Source: an uncultured Variovorax sp. | Lineage (GTDB): Bacteria > Pseudomonadota > Gammaproteobacteria > Burkholderiales > Burkholderiaceae | NCBI GenBank assembly: GCA_946478645.1 | Contig: CAMLCW010000133.1 | Coordinates: 1 to 12,462, forward strand | Reading direction: 5' to 3' | DNA length: 12,462 bases | Translations under genes and position numbers: made by a program | The notes under the pieces: model-generated | Seen by the model: only the letters and a program-made list of their open reading frames with translations | Databases searched by the model: none | Told to the model about the DNA's origin: nothing | Part shown: piece by piece, positions 6,733 to 12,462 of the stretch | Layout: each line of letters opens with the position of its first letter | Numbering within the stretch: the first letter of the stretch is position 1

Positions 6733-7817
6733 GGCAGCGCCTCCGCGAGCGCGGCCGGCGCGCGCTGCTTGAGCAGCAGATAGCGCCCGGCCACCGCGCG
6801 CGGTGTGCAGGCCTCGGCCAGCGTCCAGGGCCGCTGCGAGGCCCGGTGCGTCGCCAGGTAGCGGCCGAGCGCATCGAGGTCGCAGGCTTCATCGCCGACC
6901 AGGAACGCATAGCCGCCGAACAGCTCGCGGTGCACCGGGATGTTCGACAGCACCAGCGGAACGCCGAGTGTCGCGGCCTCGGCGGCAGACAGGTTGAAGC
7001 CCTCGAAGGTCGACAGCGAGATGAACGCGGCCGCCCCGCCATAGAGGCGGATCAGTTCGTTGCGCGAGACCAGGCCGCGGTGCCGGATGCAGGCGCGGAG
7101 CGTCGGGTCGAGGCCCGCGACCATGCGCTTGACTTCGGCCGCGCCGTTGCCGGTGATGTCGAGGAAGTCGACCAGGCCTGCGCGCTTCATGCGCGTGAAC
7201 AGCGCGAGCGTGCCGCTGAAGTTCTTGTGCGGGTAGTAGTGGTAGGCCGCGATCAGGTAGCGCTCGCCGATGGCGGCGCCGGCCGCAGCGTCCGGCGCGG
7301 CCGCCTGCACCGCTTCCACCGGATTGAAGATCACCGCGGCATTCCGGCAGCGCGGAAAGTGGCGCTCGAAATCTTCCTGGCTGCTCTGGCTGATGAACAC
7401 CACATGGGCCTGGCTGCGTGCTGCGCGGCGCAGGCTCCAGTCGAGCCAGATCCGCTTGGCGCGGCTGAAATACTGCGGATACGACTTGTACTGCAGGTCG
7501 TGCACGATCACGATCGAATCGCGGTGCGCCCCGAACGGCGCGAACGGAAGGAAGTAGTTCGGGAACAGCGAGAACATCCGCTCGCCCGTCGCCAGCATGC
7601 GCAGCCGGTGGTAGTTGTAGAGCAGCGTCTCGAGCAGGAAGCGGCTGAAGCCGATGCGCCGCGCCGCTGCAAAGAGCCGCGGATGCCGTTCGCTGGCCGC
7701 CACGATGCGATCGCCTTCCGACAGGCGCATGCTGCGAAGCAGCAGGTCCGACACGTTCAGCACGCCGCCCGCGCCGCGGTTCAGGCGGATGGTGTCGTAG
7801 AAGAGGTAGCTCGCCAT
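6729..7817 (-). CDS. Glycosyltransferase, GT4-type (GT-B fold)
   Basis: A 362-residue transferase predicted to add one sugar of the repeat unit in the cytoplasm. An N-terminal acceptor domain carries a glycine-rich turn (NRGAGGVLN, 13-21), IVIVHDLQY (102-110) and HVVFISQSSQEDF (138-150). The C-terminal donor domain has AYHYYPHKNF (191-200), ITGNG (221-225) and the EX7E signature FEGFNLSAAEA, with E272 and E280 as the paired glutamates. Length is normal for the family. The start chosen is the ATG at 7817, giving MASYLFYD, 7 bases after the wzy-like stop. A longer frame starting at 7892 would overlap that gene by 68 bases and adds residues that look unlike the family. The stop overlaps the GH29-like gene by 4 bases. 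Donor and linkage cannot be read from the sequence. Confidence 0.92.
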   Translation of the reverse strand: MASYLFYDTIRLNRGAGGVLNVSDLLLRSMRLSEGDRIVAASERHPRLFAAARRIGFSRFLLETLLYNYHRLRMLATGERMFSLFPNYFLPFAPFGAHRDSIVIVHDLQYKSYPQYFSRAKRIWLDWSLRRAARSQAHVVFISQSSQEDFERHFPRCRNAAVIFNPVEAVQAAAPDAAAGAAIGERYLIAAYHYYPHKNFSGTLALFTRMKRAGLVDFLDITGNGAAEVKRMVAGLDPTLRACIRHRGLVSRNELIRLYGGAAAFISLSTFEGFNLSAAEAATLGVPLVLSNIPVHRELFGGYAFLVGDEACDLDALGRYLATHRASQRPWTLAEACTPRAVAGRYLLLKQRAPAALAEALP

Positions 7818-7824
7818 GGCGGAC

Positions 7825-9150
7825 TCAGCTGCTGCCGGCCGGTGCCAGCGTGGCGGTGCGATGCCGTTGCCGCCGGGCCACAGCGCGCGCACACAGCATG
7901 CCCGCGAGCACCGCGGCGATCACGCCCGAGGCCGCGAACGGGCCCCAGCCCAGGATCGGCCCGCGCAGGAACGGCACGTAGGCCGCGATCAGCACCAGCG
8001 CCACGAGGTAGCTGCCCGTCACCGCGGTCGGCCGCTCGACCACCCTGTCGGCCACGCGCGCCGCGGCCGAGATCGCGAGCCCGAGCAGCACCGGCCCGAG
8101 CAAGCCGAAGTCGAAGTAGGCGGTCGTGAAAGGCGGCAGCGAGAGGTTGGCCTGCGAGAAGTTCGCCAGGATCGACGGCCAGCCCAGCGGGTCGAACTCG
8201 GGGAACAGCTTCAGGTCGCGCGGCAGGAAGAACGAGAACGCCGACAGCAGGTAGCGCCCGAGGCCGAGCTCGGGCGAGGGTGCGCGCTCGATGATGCCGG
8301 CCACGATGAACATCGCGTCGAAGTCGGGGCTGAACGGAAAGGAGGTGAGCGATTCGTCCCAGTAGCTGCCGCGCGAGATGAAGTTCAGTACCGGACCGAG
8401 GCCCGCGATGGTGCCGAACACGAGCACCGGCAGCGCCCAGCGGCGGCGCTGGGTGAAGACATGGATGACGAGCGGCAGCAGCCCGATGAGCAGGATCTGC
8501 CGCGGCGTGTTGACGGGGTTGACCGCCAGCGCCGCGAGCGCGAACGCGAGGCCCGCGGCGCACCAGGCCCAGACCGTGCGGCGTTGCAGCGCCAGCATCG
8601 CGAGCGCGACGAAGCACATGGCCACCATCAGCTTGGGCACCGTCGAATAGACGATGTAGTCGACCGGCTGGTTGACCTCTTCGGGAATGATGCCGCGCGC
8701 CACGAAGTTGAGATCGGGCCGGACGAACAGCGCCGCGAACGCCGCGAGCGCACCGCCCAGCAGCAGCACGACCGGCATGGCCGAGGCCGGCGCCCGCGGC
8801 ACCGCATGGGATTCCGCCCGCACGGAGAGCGCGGGCATGCCGAAGCGCGCCGCTTCGATGCCCGCCATGTAGAGCAGCAGCAGCGCCAGCGCCTGGCGGT
8901 GTGCCTCCGCGGAGAGCAGGCCGGTGTCCCAGAACGCCATGTCGGCGGCAATCTGCAGCGCCGGCGCGAGCGAGAAGTAGGTGAGCACCGTGGTGTAGTG
9001 GATCAGCAGGAACATGCTCGCGCCCGGCGCGGCCAGCATTGCGATCTGCGCCAGTGCCAGGGCGCCGACGACGGCATAGCCCCAGGCCGGGTCGGCCCAG
9101 CCGCAGACGAAGGCCGCGGCAATGCCGAACCAGAAGCAGAGTGTTCTCAT
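7825..9150 (-). CDS. Polytopic membrane protein, probable Wzy-type polysaccharide polymerase
   Basis: A 441-residue protein with about 10-12 hydrophobic segments, beginning at residue 1 (LCFWFGIAAAFVCGW). Features fitting O-antigen or exopolysaccharide polymerases are the cytoplasmic-looking basic loops (QRRTV, TQRRRW), the NPVNTPRQ motif after a membrane segment, and a long loop between late segments (about residues 255-345) holding RGSYWDES, SPDFDAMFIVAGIIE and FFLPRDLKLFPEFDPLGWPS. Wzy polymerises lipid-linked repeat units at the periplasmic face. Wzy proteins share almost no sequence, so the assignment rests on topology, size and the fact that it is the only such candidate beside wzx and wzc here. 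A GAGG ribosome binding site (9157-9160) 6 bases before the ATG fixes the start. It lies 41 bases after fcl. Confidence 0.75.
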   Translation of the reverse strand: MRTLCFWFGIAAAFVCGWADPAWGYAVVGALALAQIAMLAAPGASMFLLIHYTTVLTYFSLAPALQIAADMAFWDTGLLSAEAHRQALALLLLYMAGIEAARFGMPALSVRAESHAVPRAPASAMPVVLLLGGALAAFAALFVRPDLNFVARGIIPEEVNQPVDYIVYSTVPKLMVAMCFVALAMLALQRRTVWAWCAAGLAFALAALAVNPVNTPRQILLIGLLPLVIHVFTQRRRWALPVLVFGTIAGLGPVLNFISRGSYWDESLTSFPFSPDFDAMFIVAGIIERAPSPELGLGRYLLSAFSFFLPRDLKLFPEFDPLGWPSILANFSQANLSLPPFTTAYFDFGLLGPVLLGLAISAAARVADRVVERPTAVTGSYLVALVLIAAYVPFLRGPILGWGPFAASGVIAAVLAGMLCARAVARRQRHRTATLAPAGSS

Positions 9151-9191
9151 CGTGAGCCTCGTCGATGGTGCAGGTTGGTGGTGCGGGGCGG

Positions 9192-10169
9192 TCAGGCGTG
9201 CGCCACTTCCTCGAGCGGCCGCAGCGCGCGCTGATAGTCGAGGTAGGTGCGGCGCAGGCCTTCGGCCAGCGGCACCGTCGCATGCCAGCCGAGCGAGGCG
9301 GCGCACGCCACGTCGAGCAGCTTGCGCGGTGCGCCGTCGGGCTGCGAGGTGTCGAAGCGGATGCGGCCGCGGTAGCCCACCACCTCGCCGATCAGCGCCG
9401 CAAGATCGGCAATGGTCAGGTCTTCGCCGGTGCCGAGGTTGATGTGCGCGCACGTCGGGGTGGTGTGCTGCGCATAGGTCTCGCGCGACAGCCCCATCAC
9501 CGTGATGCAGCCCTCGGCCATGTCGTCGACGTAGAGGAACTCGCGCCGTGCCCGGCCCGTGCCCCAGATCAGCACCTCGGGCGCGTGGGTGGTCTTGGCC
9601 AGGTGGAAGCGCCGGATCAGCGCAGGCACCACATGGCTGTTCTCGATGTGGTAGTTGTCGCCCGGGCCGTAGAGGTTGGTGGGCATCACGCTGCGGTAGT
9701 CGATGCCGTGCGAGGCGCCGTACTGCCGGTTGTAGCTTTCACACAGCTTGATGCCCGCGATCTTGGCAATCGCATAAGGCTCGTTCGTCGGCTCGAGCTT
9801 TCCGCCTAGCAGCGCACTCTCGTGGATGGGCTGGTCGGCAAGCCTCGGATAGATGCAGCTCGAGCCGAGGAACAGGAGACGCCTGACGTTCGCAAGGAAC
9901 GCCTGGTGCGTGACATTGGCGGCGATCAGCAGGTTCTGGTAGATGAACTCCGCCGGATAGGTCATGTTGGCGTGGATGCCGCCGACCTTCGCCGCCGCGA
10001 GGTAGACCTGGTCGATGCGTTCCGTGGCGAAAAACCGTCGCACGGCGTCCTGGTCGAGGAGGTCGAGCTCCTCGTGGCTGCGCGTGACGAGCTCGTGCCC
10101 GAGATCCAGCAGGCGCTTCACGAGCGCCTGTCCCACCATGCCGCGATGACCAGCAACGTAGATACGCAT
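9192..10169 (-). CDS. fcl: GDP-L-fucose synthase (GDP-4-keto-6-deoxymannose 3,5-epimerase/4-reductase)
   Basis: A 325-residue cytoplasmic short-chain dehydrogenase/reductase. It turns GDP-4-keto-6-deoxy-D-mannose into GDP-L-fucose using NADPH. The N-terminus has the Rossmann motif GHRGMVG (7-13). [13 protein letters not shown] lies at 57-69, LGSSCIYP at 101-108 with the catalytic serine, and [13 protein letters not shown] (129-141) holds the YxxxK pair Y132 and K136. [19 protein letters not shown] (162-180) includes the conserved histidine of the epimerase site. The sequence follows E. coli Fcl (WcaG) closely along its length, with about four extra residues near 151-155. The ATG at 10169 is clear from the family N-terminus, although its ribosome binding site is weak. 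It lies 53 bases after the sugar transferase. The partner Gmd (GDP-mannose 4,6-dehydratase) is not in the window. This gene is the strongest evidence that the polymer contains L-fucose. Confidence 0.97.
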   Translation of the reverse strand: MRIYVAGHRGMVGQALVKRLLDLGHELVTRSHEELDLLDQDAVRRFFATERIDQVYLAAAKVGGIHANMTYPAEFIYQNLLIAANVTHQAFLANVRRLLFLGSSCIYPRLADQPIHESALLGGKLEPTNEPYAIAKIAGIKLCESYNRQYGASHGIDYRSVMPTNLYGPGDNYHIENSHVVPALIRRFHLAKTTHAPEVLIWGTGRARREFLYVDDMAEGCITVMGLSRETYAQHTTPTCAHINLGTGEDLTIADLAALIGEVVGYRGRIRFDTSQPDGAPRKLLDVACAASLGWHATVPLAEGLRRTYLDYQRALRPLEEVAHA

Positions 10170-10222
10170 ATGCACTTTCGGTTGAGGTTGGTTGAACCAG
10201 GAGATGAAGAAGAGCAAATCGG

Positions 10223-10885
10223 TCAGCGCGAGCCGTGCGCGCCCGCCACCACCGCGAAGGTCTTGAGCAGGATCGCGAGGTCCTGGCGCACCGACAGCGT
10301 GGCGACGTAGGCGGCATCCATGGCCGCGCGGCGCCGGTAGCTGACCTCGTTGCGTCCGCTGACCTGCCAGAGCCCGGTGATGCCGGGGCGCACCGCGCAG
10401 TAGCTGCTCCAGTAGCTGCCGTAGAGCACCTTCTGCGCGAACATGCAGGGCCGCGGGCCGACCATGCTCATGTCGCCCTTGAGCACGTTCCAGAACTGCG
10501 GCAGCTCGTCGAGGCTGTACTTGCGCAGGAAGGCGCCGAAGCGGGTGATGCGCGGATCGGGATCGAGCTTCTGGTACTTGTCCCATTGCCGGCGCGCCTC
10601 TTCGTTCTCGCGCAGGTGGCGCGCCAGCACCGCGTCGGCGTCCGGCGCCATCGAGCGGAACTTGTAGAAGCTGAAGATCCGGCCGTCGCGGCCGTAGCGC
10701 GGCTGCTTGTAAATGCCGGGGCGGCCCGAGGTCAGCAGCACGCCGAGCCAGATCAGCGCGTAGACCCAGCCGAGCAACAGAAAGAAGGTGCTCGCGAACA
10801 CGATGTCCATGCCGCGCTTGGTGGCCAGCAGCAGCCGCGAGCTGCCCGCCGGCCGCACCGGGGCGGCTGAGCGCAGGGTGTTCAC
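10223..10885 (-). CDS. Undecaprenyl-phosphate sugar-1-phosphate transferase (short ExoY/PglC-size initiating enzyme)
   Basis: A 220-residue monotopic phosphoglycosyl transferase. By family it transfers a sugar-1-phosphate (often galactose or glucose) from a UDP-sugar to undecaprenyl phosphate, the first step of repeat unit assembly. One hydrophobic helix spans about residues 26-51 ([15 protein letters not shown]). Family signatures follow: FYKFRSM (73-79), [16 protein letters not shown] (107-122), [15 protein letters not shown] (124-138) with the catalytic Asp-Glu pair D126-E127, MVGPRP (141-146) and [13 protein letters not shown] (166-178). It lacks the long multi-helix N-terminal half of WcaJ/WbaP, so it is the small form. 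The GTG at 10885 overlaps the upstream stop by 4 bases (GTGA); the next in-frame ATG, 25 codons later, would start at the membrane helix. Which sugar it uses cannot be read from sequence. Confidence 0.95.
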   Translation of the reverse strand: MNTLRSAAPVRPAGSSRLLLATKRGMDIVFASTFFLLLGWVYALIWLGVLLTSGRPGIYKQPRYGRDGRIFSFYKFRSMAPDADAVLARHLRENEEARRQWDKYQKLDPDPRITRFGAFLRKYSLDELPQFWNVLKGDMSMVGPRPCMFAQKVLYGSYWSSYCAVRPGITGLWQVSGRNEVSYRRRAAMDAAYVATLSVRQDLAILLKTFAVVAGAHGSR

Positions 10886-12462
10886 GCCGCGCCTCCCGTG
10901 GCGGTGGGCCGGGGCAGCTCGGGGGCAATGCCCGGATAGGCGTGCTCGCGCTGCCGGTACGCGCCGTATTGATAGGCCAGGCTGCCGTAGTAGCGCCGGC
11001 GGGTGTCGAGGGCGTTCAGCACCACGCCCCGGAAGCGCGTGCCGGAATGGCGCAGCAGCTTGGCGGTCTCGGTCAGGTCGCCGATCTCGCTGTCGCCGGC
11101 GCGCGCCACCAGCAGCAGCGTGCCCATGCAGGTGGCCATCTCGGCCGATTCCGAAGCCAGCAGCGCGGGCGGCGTGTCGACGATCACCACGTCGTAGTTG
11201 GCCGAGGCCTTTTCGAGGATGCGCGAGAAGGCATCGCTGCTGAGCAGGCTCGCCGGGTCGGCGGGCACTGCGCCGGTGGTCATCAGGTCGAGGTGCGGCA
11301 GCACGCCCTTGTGCACCGCATGGTCGAGGTCGAGGCTGCCCTGGATCAGCTCCGACAGGCCGCCCTTGCGCTTGAGCCCGAAGCGCGGCGCGAGGCTGCT
11401 GCGACGCAGGTCGGCATCGATCAGCAGCACGCGCCGGCCGCTCGAGGCGAGCAGCGCCGCAAGGTTGGCAGACACGAAGGTCTTGCCGGCACCGGGCGTG
11501 GGGCTCGAGATCATGATGCGGTTGTTCGGCGCGCGCGGCACCGCGAACTTGAGCGCGGTGCGCAGCCGCCGCAGCCCTTCGAGCGCGGGGTCGTCGGGGT
11601 GCTGCGTCGCGAGCAGGTGCACGCCGGGCTTGCCGTGGCGCACGTCGCGTTCGATCTGGCGCTGGTGCGCGCTCAGCGGCACGGTGCTGTAGACGTCCAG
11701 TCCGGTGTGCGCCTCGATGTCGACCGGGCTTGCGATGGTGTGGCGCCACGACCTGCGCAGGAGGGTGGCCGCGGCGCCCGCGAACAGCCCCGCGAGCAAC
11801 GCGAGCGCCATGGTGATCGTGGTCTTCGGCCGGATCTGCTTCTCGGGCAGCAGCGCCTGGTCGAGCACGCGCACGTTGCCGATGCGGCCTTCCTTGGCGA
11901 GCCGCATCTGCAGCGCGCTGTTCAGCAGCGACACGTAGAGGTCGGTGTTGACCTTGATGTCGCGCTGCATGCGCAGCGAATCCTGCTGCAGCTGCGGCAT
12001 GCGCCGGATGCGCTGCTCGACACCGCCGAGCGCGCGCCGCAGCGTGTTGATCTGCGCGTCGAGGGTCACCACCGTGGGGTCGCGGAAGGTGAAGCGCTCG
12101 GTCAGCTCATGCCGCTTCTGCGTGGCTTCGAGAAGCCGGGTCTGCAGGTCGGCGTTCTGCGCCAGCGCATTGCGCGCCTCGTCGTCGAGGCTGATCGTGC
12201 CGTTCTGGTTGCGGTAGCGGTTGTAGGCCTCTTCCGATTCCTCGAGCTGCTGCTTGAGCTTGGGCAGCTCGGTGCCGAGGAAGTTGAGCGCGCGCTGCGC
12301 CTGGCCGGTCTTCTGGTCGATGTTGACGCGCACGTAGAGCCGTGCCACCTCGTTGAGCAGGTTGGTGAGCTGCGCCGGGTTGCCGCTCTGCCAGCTCACG
12401 TCCATGATCGACGACTGCTTGCCCTTCTCGACCACGCGCATTTCCTTCTGCAGTTCGAGCAG
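10882..12462 (-). CDS. Wzc-type polysaccharide copolymerase / BY-family tyrosine autokinase (5' end cut by window edge)
   Basis: The visible 526 residues are the C-terminal part; the start lies beyond the right edge. Residues 1-200 are a periplasmic region with long coiled-coil segments ([20 protein letters not shown], then [12 protein letters not shown]). A proline-flanked second membrane helix sits near 215-235 ([21 protein letters not shown]). A cytoplasmic kinase domain follows: Walker [10 protein letters not shown] (320-328), Walker A' LLIDADLRR (346-354) and Walker B VVIVDTPP (425-432). The tail has a tyrosine cluster (Y491, Y492, Y497, Y499, Y502, Y509) typical of BY-kinase autophosphorylation sites. 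In this family, phosphorylation state controls polymer length and export together with Wzy and an outer membrane exporter, neither Wza nor the Wzb phosphatase being in view. The stop overlaps the next gene's GTG by 4 bases. It is the PCP-2a fused form, not a split Wzd/Wze pair. Confidence 0.95.
   Translation of the reverse strand: MLELQKEMRVVEKGKQSSIMDVSWQSGNPAQLTNLLNEVARLYVRVNIDQKTGQAQRALNFLGTELPKLKQQLEESEEAYNRYRNQNGTISLDDEARNALAQNADLQTRLLEATQKRHELTERFTFRDPTVVTLDAQINTLRRALGGVEQRIRRMPQLQQDSLRMQRDIKVNTDLYVSLLNSALQMRLAKEGRIGNVRVLDQALLPEKQIRPKTTITMALALLAGLFAGAAATLLRRSWRHTIASPVDIEAHTGLDVYSTVPLSAHQRQIERDVRHGKPGVHLLATQHPDDPALEGLRRLRTALKFAVPRAPNNRIMISSPTPGAGKTFVSANLAALLASSGRRVLLIDADLRRSSLAPRFGLKRKGGLSELIQGSLDLDHAVHKGVLPHLDLMTTGAVPADPASLLSSDAFSRILEKASANYDVVIVDTPPALLASESAEMATCMGTLLLVARAGDSEIGDLTETAKLLRHSGTRFRGVVLNALDTRRRYYGSLAYQYGAYRQREHAYPGIAPELPRPTATGGAA

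Noticed and set aside
3548..7042. A 1164-codon open frame on the minus strand, out of phase with the transferase, GH29-like and wzx genes
   Set aside because: It is a shadow frame kept open by high GC. The product is rich in Arg, Ala, Pro and Gly with no domain, and the overlapping frames carry clear family motifs.
6666..9234. Long plus-strand frames (6666-8129 and 7816-9234) opposite the GT4 and wzy-like genes
   Set aside because: Antisense shadows of similar low-complexity composition with no recognisable domain.
7781..9453. Minus-strand frames extending the wzy-like gene upstream to 9453, or replacing it (7781-9283)
   Set aside because: The upstream extension overlaps fcl, whereas the ATG at 9150 has a good GAGG site and begins with a membrane segment. 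The other frame has an Arg/Ala-rich shadow translation.
9172..10192. The 8-base string AGGTTGGT present in the gaps before both fcl (10185-10192) and the wzy-like gene (9172-9179)
   Set aside because: It is too short, occurs only twice and has no symmetry; chance is a sufficient explanation.
10170..10928. A longer start for fcl at 10928
   Set aside because: The extra residues cover the sugar transferase out of frame, and the Fcl family begins at [10 protein letters not shown].

Overview
The window is a dense, high-GC stretch with every credible gene on the minus strand, read from the right edge to the left. Base composition, codon use and protein style suggest a betaproteobacterium of the Burkholderiales, perhaps a Comamonadaceae member such as Variovorax. 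That placement is an inference from style, not from a marker gene. The content is one block of an exopolysaccharide or capsule gene cluster of the Wzx/Wzy-dependent type with a fucose theme.

In transcription order: (1) the C-terminal part of a Wzc-type polysaccharide copolymerase/tyrosine autokinase (10882-12462, cut by the right edge); (2) a short ExoY/PglC-size undecaprenyl-phosphate sugar-1-phosphate transferase (10223-10885); (3) GDP-L-fucose synthase (9192-10169); (4) a polytopic Wzy-like polymerase candidate (7825-9150); (5) a GT4-type glycosyltransferase (6729-7817); (6) an exported protein resembling GH29 alpha-L-fucosidases (5755-6732); (7) a DxD-motif glycosyltransferase-like protein (4783-5724); (8) a Wzx-type flippase (3469-4779); (9) a WcaI-type GT4 glycosyltransferase (2222-3472); (10) a LuxR/NarL-type response regulator (1361-2152); (11) a ManC/AlgA-type mannose-1-phosphate guanylyltransferase/mannose-6-phosphate isomerase (1-1334, cut by the left edge).

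Gene junctions are tight: three 4-base overlaps, gaps of 3 and 7 bases, and no gap above 69 bases. There is no convincing internal terminator, so these genes probably form one operon whose promoter lies beyond the right edge.

Inferred working model: ManC makes GDP-mannose, an unseen Gmd dehydrates it, and Fcl makes GDP-L-fucose. The ExoY-like enzyme primes undecaprenyl phosphate, and the three transferases seen here build the repeat unit. Wzx flips it, the Wzy-like protein polymerises it, and Wzc controls chain growth and export. The unusual elements are the exported GH29-like protein wired into the operon, an in-operon orphan response regulator, and a perfect 32-base tetranucleotide repeat that begins inside the wcaI-like stop codon just ahead of the regulator. 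No RNA gene, insertion sequence, CRISPR array, attachment site or replication origin was seen, and no stretch above 300 bases lacks a gene.
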